A stretch of DNA of 64,000 nucleotides, from assembly GCF_000986795.1 (NCBI RefSeq), contig NZ_LAYZ01000026.1:62001-126000 (forward strand), written 5' to 3'. The stretch comes from Salinicoccus sediminis. Its GTDB lineage: Bacteria; Bacillota; Bacilli; Staphylococcales; Salinicoccaceae. Below, piece after piece: positions 7,908 to 17,016 of the stretch; the first letter of the stretch is position 1; each line of letters opens with the position of its first letter. Below the pieces are notes generated by a model that saw nothing but the letters and a program-made list of their open reading frames with translations, was not told the DNA's origin and did no database searches. A program made the position numbers and the translations under genes.

Positions 7908-9407
7908 ATGGATATGAAAGAAGGCAGGGCACTGCTTGAAAAAGTGATGGAAGTGAGAAAATCCGTGATAGAGGAAGGGGACAGACTGTATGGCCGCTGG
8001 AACCGGACGCCGATCAGAAAGGCGTATGAGAACAGCGCTCAGAACCTGGCCCATTATATGGCGTTCCGCAAAATGGATCTCCGGGAACTGCAGGAACGCC
8101 TGATACCGTGGGGTGTCTCGTCCCTCGGCCGGCTGGAGGCGGATGTCCTTGGCACACTGAATGCGCTGACGAAGACACTCGGAAGCATTACCGGGGAGGA
8201 TGTCGGAGGCATTGACTACCGTTCCCAGGCATCGTTCCGGGAGCGCAATGAAGCCCTCAGGAATAACACGGACGAAATATTCGGCGGGAACCGTCATGAC
8301 AGGAATGAACGCATACTGGTCACCATGCCGGCGGCGGCCGGATCGGACTACAGTCTGGTGGAATCGCTGATTTCGTCAGGCATGAATATGGCGCGCATAA
8401 ACTGTGCTCATGACGATCCGGAAGTATGGGGGGGCATGATCGAAAATATACGGGAAGCGGAAAAGAAGACCGGACATACATGCCGTGTGCTCATGGATAT
8501 CAGCGGCCCGAAAATCCGCACGAAGACACTGCTCACAACAAAGAGGAATCCGAAAGTGAAAGAGGGCGAACGTTTCCTGATATCGGGGCAGACATCCATG
8601 ACGCTGCCGAAAGGCATCGAACTTGCTGTGAACACATCCGTGCCCGAAGTGCTTGGGAAAATGAAAAAAGGCCAGGTCGTGAAGCTCGATGACGGACATA
8701 TCGAAGCAGAAGTGACGGAAACGGTTGACGGGGGCGTCATCTGTGAAGTGGTGCGGACCGTCAAGGAAAATGGTGTGAAGGTGAAGACCGAAAAAGGCAT
8801 CAATATTCCGGATGTGGACTATAAGCTCGACGTATTGACCGAACAGGACTACAAAGATCTGGATTTTGCCGCCGGGCATGCGGATGCCATCGCATTTTCA
8901 TTCATCAAGGATAAGAGTGACATCGACCTGATCGAAACGGCGCTCCGTGACAGGCTGACTGATGAAAGGCGGGACCTGCCGGCGATTGCCAAGATCGAGA
9001 CGACCGAAGGCATAAGGAATCTGCCGGAAATCATCCAGCAGGCAGCCGGAGCACGGCCCTTCGGCGTCATGCTGGCACGCGGGGACCTTGCTGTGGAGAC
9101 AGGGTACGAGCGGCTGAGCGAGGTGCAGGAGGAATTGCTGTGGATATGCGAAGCGGGCCATGTGCCGGTGATCTGGGCTACACAGGTCGTGGAATCACTG
9201 GTCAAGACCGGGATTCCGACCCGCTCTGAAATTTCCGATGTCGTTGCTGGTTCCAGGGCAGAATGCATCATGCTCAACAAAGGGGACTATATCGTCGACG
9301 GTGTCGAAGTCGTCTCTGATATCCTCAAGAAATTCGAAGTCCATCAGTATAAGAAGACCGCGATGCTCAGGTCGCTCAGTATTGCGGAGGATGCGTTTAA
9401 AGATTAA
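7908..9407 (+). CDS. pyruvate-kinase-like barrel protein with N-terminal extension
   Basis: A 499-residue protein. Residues from about 130 match the pyruvate kinase barrel: RILVTMPAAAGSDY at its start, ARINCAHDDPE (kinase RLNFSHG), LMDISGPKIRT, AIAKIETTEGI (catalytic Lys and metal Glu), MLARGDLAVE and WATQVVESLVKTGIPTRSE. Two departures are clear: a roughly 120-residue N-terminal helical extension, and loss of both the usual MLSGETA motif (here MLNKGDYIVDG) and the C-terminal allosteric domain. Phosphotransfer activity is therefore uncertain. The ATG at 7908 follows GGGGAG; an ATG at 7884 lacks a site. Monocistronic. Confidence 0.8.
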   Translation: MDMKEGRALLEKVMEVRKSVIEEGDRLYGRWNRTPIRKAYENSAQNLAHYMAFRKMDLRELQERLIPWGVSSLGRLEADVLGTLNALTKTLGSITGEDVGGIDYRSQASFRERNEALRNNTDEIFGGNRHDRNERILVTMPAAAGSDYSLVESLISSGMNMARINCAHDDPEVWGGMIENIREAEKKTGHTCRVLMDISGPKIRTKTLLTTKRNPKVKEGERFLISGQTSMTLPKGIELAVNTSVPEVLGKMKKGQVVKLDDGHIEAEVTETVDGGVICEVVRTVKENGVKVKTEKGINIPDVDYKLDVLTEQDYKDLDFAAGHADAIAFSFIKDKSDIDLIETALRDRLTDERRDLPAIAKIETTEGIRNLPEIIQQAAGARPFGVMLARGDLAVETGYERLSEVQEELLWICEAGHVPVIWATQVVESLVKTGIPTRSEISDVVAGSRAECIMLNKGDYIVDGVEVVSDILKKFEVHQYKKTAMLRSLSIAEDAFKD

Positions 9408-9415
9408 TTTCATCA

Positions 9416-9441
9416 AAAGGCTGCAGATGCAGTCTTTTTTT
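9416..9441 (+). terminator. intrinsic terminator
   Basis: AGGCTGC pairs with GCAGTCT (one G-T pair), followed by six or more T residues. Confidence 0.75.
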
Positions 9442-9548
9442 GTGTATATTTATTCTGAAAACTCTTTCACTTCTGAATAATCTCTTTCTTTATCGGTGGT
9501 TTGGCTGTATAATGACTTAATCCACTTATAAAAAAGGAGTGAAAAATC

Positions 9549-10700
9549 ATGTTGCAGGAACCGATAGTTGCCACAGTGGTGCTTTTCGCACTGATTGCTC
9601 TGGGCGAATGTATTTCCATCTACACCAGGGCGCGGATTCCGATGCTGATGACTGCGATGCTTGGATTTCTGGTCCTGACATGGATCGGCGTCTTTCCTGA
9701 AAATATTCTTGAACTGTCCACTCTCCCTGCGCTGGGAGCGATATTAATCGGACCGCTGATTGTACATATGGGGACACTGATGCGCTTCAGGATTCTGAAA
9801 AAGCAGTGGCGGGCGGTCGTCATTGCGCTGTCCGGACTGTTTGGGGCGCTTGTCCTGATTTTGGGCATTGTCACTTTCGTATATGATTTCCCGACAGCGG
9901 CGAGTGGCGTCGGTCCGGTTTCCGGCGGAGTCGTGGCCCTTCTGATCACCAATGAAAAATTGACTGAAATCGGTATGACCGGACTTATTGTCGTTCCTGT
10001 TCTGGTCCAGTCGTTCCAGGGTGTCATCGGGATGCCGCTGGCGGCTGCCTTCATGAAGAAATACGGACGGAATTTCATGGCTGACGGCAAAGAGGCGGGG
10101 AAAATACCGTTCGATGACGAAGGGGATATCGCACGGGTGAGATTCAGCCTGATGAAGAACAACACAATCAAACTGTTCGCCATCTTTGTTCTTGCTGCCG
10201 TGGGCGTTGTGCTCGGAGAACTCACAGGCATCCACTATACGCTCTTTTGCCTGCTGTTTGGTATACTGGCACTGAATACGAACCTGCTGCCGAAGAGCGC
10301 TCTGGAGTCCGCAAATTCATTCAGTTTCATGATGGTTGCACTGATTTTTGTCATCATCGGCACGATGGGCGGCATTACGCCGCAGGATGTAGCAGAAAAC
10401 ATTCTGGCCGTCATCATGATTCTCGCACTCGGTATCTTCGGTATCATGTCGGGCGGCCTCATTGCATCGAAGGTTGTTGGCTGGCACCCGTACAAAGGAA
10501 TGCCTGTGGCCTTGACGGCACTGATCGGTTTCCCCGGGGATTACCTGATCTGTGAGGAAGTTGCCCGCAGTGAGACGGACAACCCGGCAGATGAGAAGAA
10601 GCTGTTTCAGGAACTTGTGACACCGATGCTGATTGGCGGGTTTGTCACAGTGACCGTCGCTTCTGTCTTCATTGCTACATTCGTCATGAGTCTCATTTAA
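9549..10700 (+). CDS. multi-pass permease of unknown substrate
   Basis: A 383-residue hydrophobic protein with roughly ten membrane segments. A glycine-rich stretch near residue 120 (AASGVGPVSGGVVALLITNE) and its weak echo near the C-terminus (TALIGFPGDYLICEEVA) suggest an inverted-repeat transporter fold. I cannot assign a named family with confidence; DUF3100-like proteins are one possibility. AAGGAGTG precedes the ATG. It lies 26 bases upstream of an amidohydrolase gene with no terminator between, so it probably imports that enzyme's substrate. Confidence 0.75.
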   Translation: MLQEPIVATVVLFALIALGECISIYTRARIPMLMTAMLGFLVLTWIGVFPENILELSTLPALGAILIGPLIVHMGTLMRFRILKKQWRAVVIALSGLFGALVLILGIVTFVYDFPTAASGVGPVSGGVVALLITNEKLTEIGMTGLIVVPVLVQSFQGVIGMPLAAAFMKKYGRNFMADGKEAGKIPFDDEGDIARVRFSLMKNNTIKLFAIFVLAAVGVVLGELTGIHYTLFCLLFGILALNTNLLPKSALESANSFSFMMVALIFVIIGTMGGITPQDVAENILAVIMILALGIFGIMSGGLIASKVVGWHPYKGMPVALTALIGFPGDYLICEEVARSETDNPADEKKLFQELVTPMLIGGFVTVTVASVFIATFVMSLI

Positions 10701-10726
10701 TTCATCTTAAAATAGGAGTGTTTATA

Positions 10727-11959
10727 TTGGATAGATTATTCATTAAAAATGTAAATCTGATCGATGGAACAGGAAGTGACATGGTAAAGAATACGAATGT
10801 CTATGTGGAGGATGGCAGATTCAGTACTGTCGGTCCTGACGTCACACCGGCGGAAGATGCTGAAGTGGTGGACGGTAAAGGCCAGTACATGCTGCCGGGT
10901 ATGATTGATGCCCACGTCCATATGATGACGGAATTCAAGCCGCTGGAAGAAAGGCTCACCACACCGTTCTCGTATAATTTCTATGCTGCAGCAGACTATC
11001 TGAAACGTACGCTGAATGCGGGAGTCACATCAGTACGGGATGCGCTCGGCAGCGACCTCGGACTCAAAAAGGCGATTGACGATGGACTGGTGAAAGGACC
11101 ACGCATGCAGATCAGTGTCAATGCACTGACGATTACGGGCGGCCACGGCGATGGTTACAACTACTCAGGTGTTGTGGCCGACCTGATGCAGGCACATCCG
11201 GGGATGCCGCACGGTGTGTGTGACGGCGTGGAGGAAGTGCGCAAGAAGACGCGTGAGATGCTGCGTGCCGGGGCGGATGTCATCAAGGTCCATGCCACCG
11301 GCGGCGTTTCGAGTCCGACGGACCATCCGAAATTCACGCAGTTCTCACCAGAGGAGCTCAAAGTGATCGTCGAGGAGGCACGGTTCCGTAACGGTGTCAA
11401 AGTCATGGCGCACGCCCAGGGGCTTGAAGGTATCAGGCAGTGTGTGGAAGCGGGCATCCATTCCATAGAGCACGGCATATTCCTTGATGATGAAGTGTGC
11501 GGCAAGATGAAGGACCAGGGCACATATCTCGTGCCGACACTCCTTGCGCCGGTCTCCGTCCTTGAATTCTCCGAAGAGCTCGGCATGGCACAGACGGCAA
11601 TCGATAAATCGAAGGAAGTGCTGGACTACCATAAAGAGAGCTTCACGAGAGCCTATAACGCCGGTGTGAAGATTGCGATGGGCACAGATGCCGGGGTGTT
11701 CAAGCATGGTACGAACCTGCGTGAACTTGAACTCATGGTCGAGTGCGGCATGACTCCGATGGATGCGATTGTCTCGTCCACAAAAACCTCTGCCGAATGT
11801 CTCGGGTATACGGACATCGGTCTCGTCAAGGAAGGGTATGTGGCGGACTTCATCTTCTCAGAAGAGAATCCGCTTGAAGACATCGGCGCCCTGAAAGACA
11901 ATGACAACATCAAGCTTGTCGCGAAAGATGGCGTCATCCATAAAAATATAATAGAATGA
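10727..11959 (+). CDS. metal-dependent amidohydrolase
   Basis: A 410-residue amidohydrolase-superfamily enzyme of the imidazolonepropionase/prolidase-like branch. Metal ligands are visible in order: MIDAHVHM (HxH), VIKVHATGG (bridging Lys), VMAHAQG, SIEHGIF and MGTDAGVF (Asp). The mixed beta domain is formed by the two ends (IDGTGSDMVKN and YVADFIFSEENP). The start is the TTG at 10727, which follows TAGGAG by eight bases. Cotranscribed with the permease before it; together they look like an uptake-and-hydrolysis unit for a cyclic amide or dipeptide-like compound. Confidence 0.85.
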   Translation: MDRLFIKNVNLIDGTGSDMVKNTNVYVEDGRFSTVGPDVTPAEDAEVVDGKGQYMLPGMIDAHVHMMTEFKPLEERLTTPFSYNFYAAADYLKRTLNAGVTSVRDALGSDLGLKKAIDDGLVKGPRMQISVNALTITGGHGDGYNYSGVVADLMQAHPGMPHGVCDGVEEVRKKTREMLRAGADVIKVHATGGVSSPTDHPKFTQFSPEELKVIVEEARFRNGVKVMAHAQGLEGIRQCVEAGIHSIEHGIFLDDEVCGKMKDQGTYLVPTLLAPVSVLEFSEELGMAQTAIDKSKEVLDYHKESFTRAYNAGVKIAMGTDAGVFKHGTNLRELELMVECGMTPMDAIVSSTKTSAECLGYTDIGLVKEGYVADFIFSEENPLEDIGALKDNDNIKLVAKDGVIHKNIIE

Positions 11960-11970
11960 ATATAAGTCAT

Positions 11971-12003
11971 TGATTCTGGATTATCATCCAGAATCTTTTT
12001 TAA
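11971..12003 (+). terminator. intrinsic terminator
   Basis: GATTCTGGA pairs with TCCAGAATC around a six-base loop, followed by six T residues. Confidence 0.85.
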
Positions 12004-12016
12004 TGTGGAGGGGAAT

Positions 12017-12916
12017 ATGAAAAAGGCAGCGGTGATTTTCAATAAAAAGTCCGGCAGGACGAAGGACCGGCCGATGGAATATGAAATCATTGAACAGCTC
12101 GGCTCAGCCGGTTACGATGTGGAAATTCTGTATACGCCACCGGAAGGGGCAAGGCAGCTTGCAAAGGAAAAGGCGGCAGGGAGCGACCTGATCGTGGCGG
12201 CCGGCGGAGACGGTACCATCGGTGAAGTCATCGGCGGCATCACAGAAAGCGGCTGTAAACCGCTGCTGTCCGTACTGCCGGCGGGCACTGTGAATGATTA
12301 TGCCCGTACACTCGGTCTCCCGCTGGATCTGAACGATACAATCAGTGCCCTTTCTGAAAAACAGAGAACCATCGAAGCGGACGTCATCAGGTACAATGAT
12401 CAGTATGCCGGCTATCTGATTGCACTCGGCGATTTCATGGAATCCTTCACCCGCGTCAAGTCAGAGACTAAAAATCGTTTCGGTTCGATTGCCTATCTGC
12501 ATACCGGAATTCGGGCGCTTGTGACCATGAAACCCTATGAGGTCAGAATAACGCTGGCGGATGAGGAAATAATGGAGCAGTCATTGCTGACAATCGTCGC
12601 CAACGCATCATCTGTCGGCAGTTTTGAAAGGCTTCTGCCGGAAGCGTCCCTCGATGATGGAAACCTGCATGTACTGAATATCAGAGAATCCAGTCCGAAG
12701 GAAATCCTGGAAATCATATGGCTGGCATTGAAAAACAGGATTACAGAGCACAAAAACGTCCGGTACTTAAAAACCGAATGGCTGAAGGTAGAGGCGGACC
12801 GGCTTTCTGTGATGGATGTTGACGGTGACCCGTATCCGTTTGAGCCGCTTGATATCAGCCTTCTGAAAGGGAGGGTCAGAGTCAGCATTCCTGAAAAAGA
12901 AGGAAATGAAAAATGA
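12017..12916 (+). CDS. diacylglycerol/lipid kinase family protein
   Basis: A 299-residue protein of the DgkB/YegS/BmrU lipid kinase family, which phosphorylates diacylglycerol or related lipids at the membrane surface using ATP. The start KAAVIFNKKSGR and the nucleotide-binding VAAGGDGTIGEVIGGI with LPAGTVNDYARTLGLP are diagnostic; the C-terminal beta-sandwich contains SFERLLPEASLDDG. The ATG at 12017 follows GGAGGGG. It is followed after 76 bases by a YitT gene. Confidence 0.88.
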   Translation: MKKAAVIFNKKSGRTKDRPMEYEIIEQLGSAGYDVEILYTPPEGARQLAKEKAAGSDLIVAAGGDGTIGEVIGGITESGCKPLLSVLPAGTVNDYARTLGLPLDLNDTISALSEKQRTIEADVIRYNDQYAGYLIALGDFMESFTRVKSETKNRFGSIAYLHTGIRALVTMKPYEVRITLADEEIMEQSLLTIVANASSVGSFERLLPEASLDDGNLHVLNIRESSPKEILEIIWLALKNRITEHKNVRYLKTEWLKVEADRLSVMDVDGDPYPFEPLDISLLKGRVRVSIPEKEGNEK

Positions 12917-12992
12917 AACAGCCAAGTTGAAATATTTCCCTTTTTGATTTATCATATATCGGTGGCTTAAACGAAGAGAAGGAGGAATAATT

Positions 12993-13886
12993 GTGAAAAT
13001 CAGAGACAGACTCAAGAAAATCAACTTTGAAAAAAGGAAATTGGCCATCCGTCCGCGGATCACCCAGCAGACACTGATCAACCTCGCGACAGTCATCTTC
13101 GGTTCTTTCATATTTTCGATCGGGGTCAACACTTTCATGATTGCAGGGAATCTCGGTGAAGGCGGAGTCACTGGTATCGCGATTATACTCCTCTATGCAT
13201 TTGATATATCACCGGCGATTTCAACATTCGTACTTAACGCACTTTTATTGGCGGTCGGTTTTAAATTTTTGAGCAAACGCTCCATGTACTATACGATATT
13301 CGTCGTGTTCCTCATGTCATTCTTCCTGTGGATGACGGAAACATGGCATATCGAAACAGATGAAATACTGATCAACACCGTATTCGGCGGCATGTTCGTG
13401 GGACTCGGCATCGGGCTGATCATCAGAATAGGGGCGACAACAGCCGGAACGACGATACTGGCACAGCTCGCCAACAAGTATCTCGATGTCAACGTATCCT
13501 ATGCACTGCTGTTCTTTGACATGATCGTCATCACCATCGGACTTTCAGTGATGACATTCGAACAGGTGCTGCTCACGGTCATCGCGCTGTACATCGCAGC
13601 AAAAGTTATGGATTTCATCATCGAGGGCATGAACCCGAAAAAGGCGATCACCATCATTTCCGAACACCCGGAACTGCTTGGCAAGATGATCAACAGTGAA
13701 ATCGGCCGCGGCGTGACATCCATGAACGGCAAAGGCTTCTACACGCAGGAGGATAAGGACATCCTCTATGTCGTGATCAACAAAAACCAGCTGACCCGGA
13801 TAAAGCGGCTCATCAAGAAATATGATGATAACGCATTCGTCGTCGTACACGATGTGAACAGTGTTCTCGGGAACTATTTCATATAA
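12993..13886 (+). CDS. YitT family membrane protein
   Basis: A 297-residue protein with a cytosolic N-terminal stretch, about five membrane segments from residue 25 to 205 (including GVNTFMIAGNLGEGGVTGIA and the glycine-rich FGGMFVGLGIGLIIRIGATTAGT), and a C-terminal DUF2179-type domain ending YDDNAFVVVHDVNSVLG. This is the YitT/DUF161 family; function is not established. GTG start at 12993 with AAGGAGG seven bases upstream. A terminator follows. Confidence 0.88.
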   Translation: MKIRDRLKKINFEKRKLAIRPRITQQTLINLATVIFGSFIFSIGVNTFMIAGNLGEGGVTGIAIILLYAFDISPAISTFVLNALLLAVGFKFLSKRSMYYTIFVVFLMSFFLWMTETWHIETDEILINTVFGGMFVGLGIGLIIRIGATTAGTTILAQLANKYLDVNVSYALLFFDMIVITIGLSVMTFEQVLLTVIALYIAAKVMDFIIEGMNPKKAITIISEHPELLGKMINSEIGRGVTSMNGKGFYTQEDKDILYVVINKNQLTRIKRLIKKYDDNAFVVVHDVNSVLGNYFI

Positions 13887-13893
13887 AATATCA

Positions 13894-13929
13894 GGGATTG
13901 GAAGATTTATGCTTTCAATCCTTTTTTTA
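13894..13929 (+). terminator. intrinsic terminator
   Basis: GGGATTGGAAG pairs with CTTTCAATCC, followed by seven T residues. Confidence 0.8.
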
Positions 13930-14015
13930 TGGGTAATAGAGTAATGTTACAAAAATATTACGGTAATCCGAAAATTCCGTTAGTTTAAATTTGCAGATTG
14001 GGTGGGTGGAATTTT

Positions 14016-15089
14016 ATGAAGAAGCTGTTCCCGCTGACGCTGGTTGGAGTATTGTTACTTGGGGCATGCGGCGGAGAGGAGAATCCGGAGGAAGAAAATA
14101 CGGGAGAAGACAGGGGCGAGGAAGAAACGACCGAAGAGATGACTGGGGAAGAAGCGACAGAAGAAGAGACGACAGAAGATGATTCTGCGAGTGCCACAGA
14201 TGAAGAATCGGCAGAAGCGGATGATGAATCAACCGAAGAACCCGGGACCACGGAAACATCATCTGAAGATCAGCCTGAGGATTTGACAGAAGCGGAGATT
14301 GACGAGGAAGAGCTCAGAAGTGCGTATGATATCGATCAGGACAAAGTGGACATGGTGGAAAATGCGACGGAAACGGATAATACTGTCGATGATGTGCTTA
14401 AAGCACCTTCTGAAATTACATCATATATACAGGACACGTCAATCATCATCGAAGTCACAGAAGGTGAGGAAATCACGGATCAGTCATTCCAGGGCATCAC
14501 AGCAGAAGTCGATGAAACGGATGGGGAACTCGAGGTGGCGTCAGACTACTTCGATGAAAATTATGAAATCATCCAGCCGCATGGATACGGAAACAGTGAG
14601 ACAGACGAGCTGTTCATTTACTCAGAAACGGGATGGGAGGACTATTCCACACAATACGGAGTGGAAGAGCTGATATACGGTACTTATTCCAACACACACG
14701 AAATCATAGAAGAGATGCCCGATTCACTGCAGGTGCTGGAAGAGGGCGATTATGACATCCTATACTATACAGGGAACGATGACGTCGTCCATCAGCTGTA
14801 CCAGGATACATTTCAGGTGGAGTTCACGGGAGCGGATATGGATGAACTGGAACTGGGATTCGTGGCATTCATCAACAAAGAATCCGGTGACCTGGAAAGC
14901 GCCAATCTGATAGCATCAGCGCCCGGGCAGCAGAATCCGGAGCAGATCCTCACCATTGAAATCATCCTGAACTACCAGGAATACGGAATATTTGACGGTA
15001 ATACAGAAATCAAAAAGCCCAATCCTGATGACATGGGCAGCACGTCAGAAGAAGGTGAGGATGAAGGTATAGAAGGATCACTTGAATAA
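14016..15089 (+). CDS. acidic low-complexity lipoprotein, paralogue 1
   Basis: A 357-residue secreted lipoprotein. Lysine-positive signal peptide with lipobox LLGAC (Cys near residue 18), then about 80 residues made almost only of Glu, Thr, Asp, Ser and Ala, then a folded-looking domain from about residue 95 containing SYIQDTSIIIEVTEGE, LEVASDYFDENYEI and QPHGYGNSETDE. The domain is shared with the next gene and no known family is recognised. The acidic linker may span the cell wall. ATG at 14016, preceded by GGTGG. Paralogue 2 follows after 142 bases. Confidence 0.8.
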   Translation: MKKLFPLTLVGVLLLGACGGEENPEEENTGEDRGEEETTEEMTGEEATEEETTEDDSASATDEESAEADDESTEEPGTTETSSEDQPEDLTEAEIDEEELRSAYDIDQDKVDMVENATETDNTVDDVLKAPSEITSYIQDTSIIIEVTEGEEITDQSFQGITAEVDETDGELEVASDYFDENYEIIQPHGYGNSETDELFIYSETGWEDYSTQYGVEELIYGTYSNTHEIIEEMPDSLQVLEEGDYDILYYTGNDDVVHQLYQDTFQVEFTGADMDELELGFVAFINKESGDLESANLIASAPGQQNPEQILTIEIILNYQEYGIFDGNTEIKKPNPDDMGSTSEEGEDEGIEGSLE

Positions 15090-15231
15090 TCTGTGGATGA
15101 ACCGGACTGTATTTTATTCGAGGGAAAGATGTCTAATGAACATTTTTTGTATAAAATGTTACAAAATAATAACGAAAATGTTACCATGATAATGAGATTT
15201 TCATATTTTACATTAAGGTGGAGTGGATCAT

Positions 15232-16356
15232 ATGAAGAGATTATTGTCAGCTACACTTATCGGAACGCTGTTTTTAGCAGCATGCAACGGTGGCGGAGAA
15301 GAAAACGGTGAAGAGGAAAATACCGAAGAGACGACAACAGAGGAAACCTCAGAAGGCACAAATGAAGAGAGTGCAGAAGAGGATAGTTCAGAAGAAGAGT
15401 CGACAGAGGAAGAAAGTACGGAAGAGGAGTCGACGGAGGAGGATAGTTCAGAAGAGGAATCCGGCGGAGAAAGTGGCGAAGGTAGCGATGATGGTGAATC
15501 TGATGCCGATGCTTCCGGATCTGATGAGGAAAGTTCGGAAGACGGATCATCTGGAGACACTTCTGATGGGGATGTCGATGAAGCGGATATGAAACAGGCA
15601 TATGATCTTGGTCAGGATAAGGCTGATATGATTGAAAGCGCCGAAGATACGGATATGTCCGTGGAGGAGGTCCTTCAGGATCCATCGGAGGTGACATCAT
15701 ACATTCAGGAGACAGCAATTGCCATCGAAGTCACTGATGGCGAGCAGGTCCTTGATGAATCATTCACTGGAAACAGGGCTGAAGTGAATGAAAGTGACGG
15801 AGGACTTGAAGTTGCCTCAGACTATATCGATGAGAATTTCAATGTGACCCAGCCCCACGGTTATGCAAACAGTGAAACAGGTGAAGTGATTCTCAACAGT
15901 CAGGAAGGCTGGATGGATTATTCCGGCCAGTATTCCCCTGATGAGCTGGTCTACGGCATATACTCGAATGTACATGAACTTATCGGACAGATTCCGGATT
16001 CTATGGAAGTGAAGGAAGCCGGTAATTATTATCTTCTCTATTACACAGGGGATGATGACGAAGTACATGACCTCTATCAGGAATACTTCCAGGTGCAATT
16101 TACAGGAGCGAACATGGAAGAACTGGAAACAGGGCTGGTTGCATTCATAAACAAAGAATCAGGTGAACTGGAAAGTGCAAACCTGATTGCGTCCGCACCT
16201 GCACAGCAGGATCCGCAGCAGGAAATCAAAATTGAAATCATCCTGAATTATTCGGATTATGGTGCGTTTGATGACACTGAGGTCAAAAAGCCGAATCCGG
16301 ATGAAATTACAACAGCTCCGGAGGACGAAGGGGACGTAGAGGGATCAGTTGAATAA
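15232..16356 (+). CDS. acidic low-complexity lipoprotein, paralogue 2
   Basis: A 374-residue lipoprotein with signal peptide and lipobox FLAAC, followed by a longer acidic linker of roughly 100 residues built on repeated E-E-S-T and later D/G/S units, then the same C-terminal domain as the preceding gene (SYIQETAIAIEVTDGE, LEVASDYIDENFNV, QPHGYANSETGE, FVAFINKESG-like VAFINKESGELESANLIASAPA). It arose by tandem duplication. The ATG at 15232 follows AAGGTGGAG. Both copies end in acidic tails. Function unknown; surface-exposed location is inferred. Confidence 0.8.
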   Translation: MKRLLSATLIGTLFLAACNGGGEENGEEENTEETTTEETSEGTNEESAEEDSSEEESTEEESTEEESTEEDSSEEESGGESGEGSDDGESDADASGSDEESSEDGSSGDTSDGDVDEADMKQAYDLGQDKADMIESAEDTDMSVEEVLQDPSEVTSYIQETAIAIEVTDGEQVLDESFTGNRAEVNESDGGLEVASDYIDENFNVTQPHGYANSETGEVILNSQEGWMDYSGQYSPDELVYGIYSNVHELIGQIPDSMEVKEAGNYYLLYYTGDDDEVHDLYQEYFQVQFTGANMEELETGLVAFINKESGELESANLIASAPAQQDPQQEIKIEIILNYSDYGAFDDTEVKKPNPDEITTAPEDEGDVEGSVE

Positions 16357-16362
16357 ATTATT

Positions 16363-16399
16363 GGGACAGGGCGGAATCTTTAGGTTTCGCCCTGTCTTT
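16363..16399 (+). terminator. intrinsic terminator
   Basis: GACAGGGCGGAA pairs with TTTCGCCCTGTC; the T tract after it is short. Confidence 0.75.
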
Positions 16400-16473
16400 G
16401 CGTTTTGAGACACTTAATACCTATTATGTGTTTCCGGGACACGGGAAAACGGGCGGTGCCGCCTAAAATGGAA

Positions 16474-16908
16474 TCATTCCTCACTTCCATCTCTCCTCAT
16501 CACGTAGATGATCTGTTTATCAGTTTCAGCGAGAATCTCAAAGCCTTTGTAGGCAAGCCAGTTTTTGGTGAATGAATTTTTAGGGACTGTATCCATCATC
16601 AGATAGATTTCCTCGACTCCGGAAGCCTCATTTATATATGCATCCATCAATTTCGAGGCGAGCCCCATGCTTTTATATTCAGGGTGGACGATCAGATCTG
16701 CGATATATTGGGTGAATTCCATATCCCCGGAGGAGCGTATGATGCCCACCATCTGCGCATCGTCCCATGCGGTAACTATGTAATCTGAGGTGACGGCTGC
16801 ATCATAGAGTGCATCGAGTCTGCCTTCATATGAGCTGTAGCCTTTGCTCATATACAGGCTGTTGATATCTTTTGAAGTGAAACTTCTATCTTTTCTTAGT
16901 TCCAACAT
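16474..16908 (-). CDS. GNAT family N-acetyltransferase
   Basis: A 144-residue acetyltransferase. Acetyl-CoA motif A reads LIVHPEYKSMGLASKLMDAY near residues 72-91, and the last strand-helix pair (WLAYKGFEILAETDKQIIYV) is typical for the fold. The family acetylates amino groups of small molecules or proteins; substrate unknown. It faces the SRPBCC gene divergently, with about 108 bases between starts. Confidence 0.82.
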   Translation of the reverse strand: MLELRKDRSFTSKDINSLYMSKGYSSYEGRLDALYDAAVTSDYIVTAWDDAQMVGIIRSSGDMEFTQYIADLIVHPEYKSMGLASKLMDAYINEASGVEEIYLMMDTVPKNSFTKNWLAYKGFEILAETDKQIIYVMRRDGSEE

Positions 16909-17016
16909 TCTTTCATCCTTTTTAAATCATGATAATCGAGTGCATGGATAAATGAAAGAAAAATGATATGATTATTACATAATATCCAATTTCTTTGAGG
17001 AAAGAGTGGTCTTCGT

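Noticed and set aside
14080-15560. Repetitive GAA/GAG/ACA tracts as a tandem repeat or CRISPR-like array
   Set aside because: They are in-frame codons of acidic low-complexity linkers without constant repeat length or spacers.
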